Positions 5,345-6,742 of a stretch of 6,742 nucleotides of DNA are shown piece after piece (position 1 is the stretch's first letter; every line of letters starts with the position of its first letter). The notes below the pieces were generated by a model. It worked only from the letters and a program-made list of their open reading frames with translations, searched no databases and was not told the origin of the DNA. Where the stretch lies: positions 1 to 6,742 of the forward strand of contig JASIGS010000022.1 of the NCBI GenBank assembly GCA_030052355.1, given 5' to 3'. The stretch comes from Streptosporangiaceae bacterium (GTDB lineage: Bacteria > Actinomycetota > Actinomycetes > Streptosporangiales > Streptosporangiaceae). Made by a program: the position numbers and the translations under genes.

Positions 5345-5380
5345 CCCGGAATGCGGCGCCTGGCCGGGTTACGGGGCTAA
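5341..5380. terminator. Inverted repeat spanning two convergent stop codons, candidate bidirectional terminator
   Basis: TTAGCCC (5341-5347) and GGGCTAA (5374-5380) form a perfect 7-bp inverted repeat. The arms include the TAG stop of ohr and the TAG stop of the opposing membrane-protein gene. A shorter competing stem, CCCGG (5345-5349) with CCGGG (5364-5368), lies within it. The loop is long for the outer stem and no T-run is present, so efficiency is uncertain. Position between convergent genes favours a shared terminator. Confidence 0.4.
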
Positions 5381-6087
5381 GGCGTCCCGTACGTTCCCGG
5401 GTAGGTGCCGGTTGCCGACGACGGCCCGCCGCCCTGGGCGGCGACGAGCCGGTAGTAAATCAGCGTCACGACGAGCGCGATGAACGGCGCGACGAGCGTT
5501 CCGGCCACCAGGTTGCTCAGGAAGTGGCCGAGGATGGTGGGGAGCGCGGCGAAGATGGCGTCGAGCGCGATATCCACGACGATCAAGATGAGGAAGGCCA
5601 GCACCAGCGTGCCGAAGACGTGCCATCCGTGGCCGCGGACGAGCTGACGGCTGCGCCCGAACGAGTCGAGCGCTCCGGACCGCTCGATGACGATCACCGG
5701 GACGATCACCGCCCAGATGGTGATCAGCCACAGGCCGGGCACGATCACCAGTGCGAGCCCGATGGTGATCGCGATACCGGCCAGGATGGACGCCACGGCG
5801 ATGGGCCCGATGTAGGGGGTCACCGCCGAGACCGTGCCGCTGACCGACATGTCGGCGCGGCCGCTCTTCTCGTCCTGAACGGCCTTGACCAGCGCGGCTT
5901 GCAACAAGAAGGCCGCGACCACTTCGACGATCTCGCCGAGGAACAGTCCGATCAGTCCGAACAGCGCGAGCAGCCCGGCGATGATCGCGGTGACGACGTA
6001 GATGACGAACGAGATCGTCAGCAGGTGACGGGCGTGTGCGCGGTACATCCGCCAGGCCTCGTCGAGCACGCCCGACAACGGATTCAT
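5377..6087 (-). CDS. Multi-span membrane protein, GPDPase-membrane-domain / YciC-like
   Basis: A 236-residue integral membrane protein with about five or six hydrophobic spans: roughly 22-50, 54-70, 92-114, 115-135, 156-180 and 190-213. The pattern VPGLWLITIWAVIVPVIVIERSGALDSFGRSRQLVRGHGW (shown here only as landmarks: W120, P130, E135, S142, R145-S146, L149-V150, G152) is the conserved core of small membrane proteins. Those carry the glycerophosphodiester-phosphodiesterase membrane domain (PF10110-like) or belong to UPF0259/YciC. No phosphodiesterase catalytic domain is attached. Their role is not established; membrane-stress or lipid-related functions are guessed. The N-terminus LDEAWRMYRAH looks like a cytoplasmic amphipathic helix, and the end (219-236) is a Gly/Ser/Tyr/Pro-rich tail. 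ATG at 6087 has no Shine-Dalgarno sequence but has TACCAT 6 bases before it. It lies 72 bases downstream of the DUF72 gene. Confidence 0.8.
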   Translation of the reverse strand: MNPLSGVLDEAWRMYRAHARHLLTISFVIYVVTAIIAGLLALFGLIGLFLGEIVEVVAAFLLQAALVKAVQDEKSGRADMSVSGTVSAVTPYIGPIAVASILAGIAITIGLALVIVPGLWLITIWAVIVPVIVIERSGALDSFGRSRQLVRGHGWHVFGTLVLAFLILIVVDIALDAIFAALPTILGHFLSNLVAGTLVAPFIALVVTLIYYRLVAAQGGGPSSATGTYPGTYGTP

Positions 6088-6093
6088 GACGCG

Positions 6094-6099
6094 ATGGTA
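6094..6099 (-). promoter_or_regulatory. Candidate -10 element for a leaderless membrane-protein transcript
   Basis: On the minus strand TACCAT fits TANNNT and is 6 bases from the ATG at 6087. No Shine-Dalgarno sequence and no clear -35 is seen in the 72-base gap to the DUF72 gene. It suggests an own promoter rather than read-through from upstream. Confidence 0.35.
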
Positions 6100-6159
6100 C
6101 CGGCGGCCGGCTGGGTCTCGGCTAAAACCGGCAAACTGCGGCGACGGTCTGGAGACCTC

Positions 6160-6742
6160 TCAGTCAGCGCCGAGCAGGTCTGCCAGCTGACGGGCGTTGA
6201 CCTGCGCGTAGTCGCTGTAGCAGTTGTTGAACAGGACGTGTGTGCTGGCCGCGCTGCCGGCCAGCTCGCGAACCCTCGGCGCCAGCTCGCCGAGTTCTTC
6301 CTGGCTGTAGAGGTAGCCGAACCGCTCGTGGATGTCCTTGCTCGCCCACTTGTCGGAGTGGCCGTGCAGCCGCAGTACGGCCAGGTCGCTGGTGGCGGCG
6401 AGCACCGGCGGGATCGACGTCGGGTAACCCTGCGGCATGTCCACGCTCACGTACGGCAGTTCGTGGTCGGCCAGGAACCGCAGCGTCTCCTGCTGATTGT
6501 CCGGCGTCATCCAGGTCTTGTTGCGGAACTCTATGCACACCCGGGCCGGGGCGACCCGCTGCGCGCAGGACAGGATGTAGTCCTTGCTGGCGCGCGAGAT
6601 CGGGAACCATTGCGGGAACTGGAGCAAGATCGCGCCAAGCTTCCCGGCGTGCCGCAGCGGCTCGAGCGCGTCCAGGAACCGGTGCCACGCCTGCTCGGCC
6701 ACGGCAGGGTCGACCTGCCGCAGGTAGACGGGGTCCTTGCCG
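6160..6742 (-). CDS. DUF72 (YecE-like) protein, N-terminus cut by window
   Basis: The frame is open from the TGA at 6160 to the right edge and gives 193 residues, the C-terminal three quarters of a DUF72 protein (full length usually about 240-290). The visible part has the family's TIM-barrel-like strands and motifs: KDPVYLRQV near the edge, LGAILLQFPQWF, VCIEFRNKTW, LPYVSVDMPQG, LAVLRLHGHSDKW, the FGYLYSQEEL segment and the C-terminal FNNCYSDYAQVNARQLADLL. The last matches the family's conserved FNN-containing end. The biochemical role of DUF72 is unknown. A GTG codon at 6702 is not the start, because homologous sequence continues upstream to the edge; the expected N-terminal GTSGW-type motif lies outside. 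It lies 72 bases upstream of the membrane-protein gene on the same strand, with no sign of functional linkage. Confidence 0.9.
   Translation of the reverse strand, partial: GKDPVYLRQVDPAVAEQAWHRFLDALEPLRHAGKLGAILLQFPQWFPISRASKDYILSCAQRVAPARVCIEFRNKTWMTPDNQQETLRFLADHELPYVSVDMPQGYPTSIPPVLAATSDLAVLRLHGHSDKWASKDIHERFGYLYSQEELGELAPRVRELAGSAASTHVLFNNCYSDYAQVNARQLADLLGAD

Noticed and set aside
6146..6157. GGTCTGGAGACC palindrome just after the DUF72 stop
   Set aside because: Only 5-bp arms around 2 bases and no T-run; too weak to call a terminator or operator.
1..6742. CRISPR arrays, tRNA/rRNA genes, insertion sequence ends, toxin-antitoxin or defence genes
   Set aside because: I looked on both strands and saw no regularly spaced repeats, tRNA-like folds, transposase motifs or defence domains.

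Overview
The window is very GC-rich and densely coding, with codons ending mostly in G or C. Together with the gene families present, this points to a high-GC actinomycete (Actinomycetota). The genus cannot be fixed from the sequence. No RNA gene, insertion sequence, CRISPR array or phage gene was seen. The window reads as ordinary to accessory chromosomal metabolism, and I did not find a clearly new biological system in it. The points of interest are in start-site architecture, small palindromes and one orphan coding fragment.

Layout from left to right. (1) 1-147 (+): the tail of an unrecognised protein, whose stop codon interlocks with that of the next gene. (2) 144-1496 (-): a 12-helix major facilitator superfamily (MFS) transporter with a GTG start. 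(3) 1497-1741: a 245-base stretch without a confident gene. It holds a strong 12-bp hairpin, a second folded region just after the flavoprotein stop, and a short coding-like tail in a frame of its own. (4) 1742-4136 (-): two tandem, clearly homologous FAD-dependent aromatic-ring monooxygenases (salicylate hydroxylase / 6-hydroxynicotinate monooxygenase type) 16 bases apart, surely one operon. (5) 4137-4223: a short divergent promoter region with an 18-bp near-perfect palindrome. (6) 4224-5344 (+): a DUF402 (FomD-like) protein and an organic hydroperoxide resistance protein (Ohr). (7) 5341-5380: convergent stop codons inside an inverted repeat. (8) 5377-6087 (-): a multi-span membrane protein. 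(9) 6160 to the right edge (-): a DUF72 (YecE-like) protein cut by the window.

How the genes may work together (inference). The flavoprotein pair and the MFS transporter could form a small aromatic-compound uptake/hydroxylation or export/modification set, but the substrate cannot be read from sequence. Ohr and DUF402 share the divergent control region with the monooxygenase operon. Flavin monooxygenases can leak peroxide, so a peroxidase nearby makes sense without being proof of a joint role. The membrane protein and DUF72 gene look unrelated to this set.

Three genes with no convincing Shine-Dalgarno sequence (MFS, DUF402, membrane protein) each carry a TANNNT -10-like hexamer 6-8 bases before the start codon. 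This is the arrangement expected for leaderless transcripts in actinobacteria. Ohr and the first flavoprotein gene have clear Shine-Dalgarno sequences instead.
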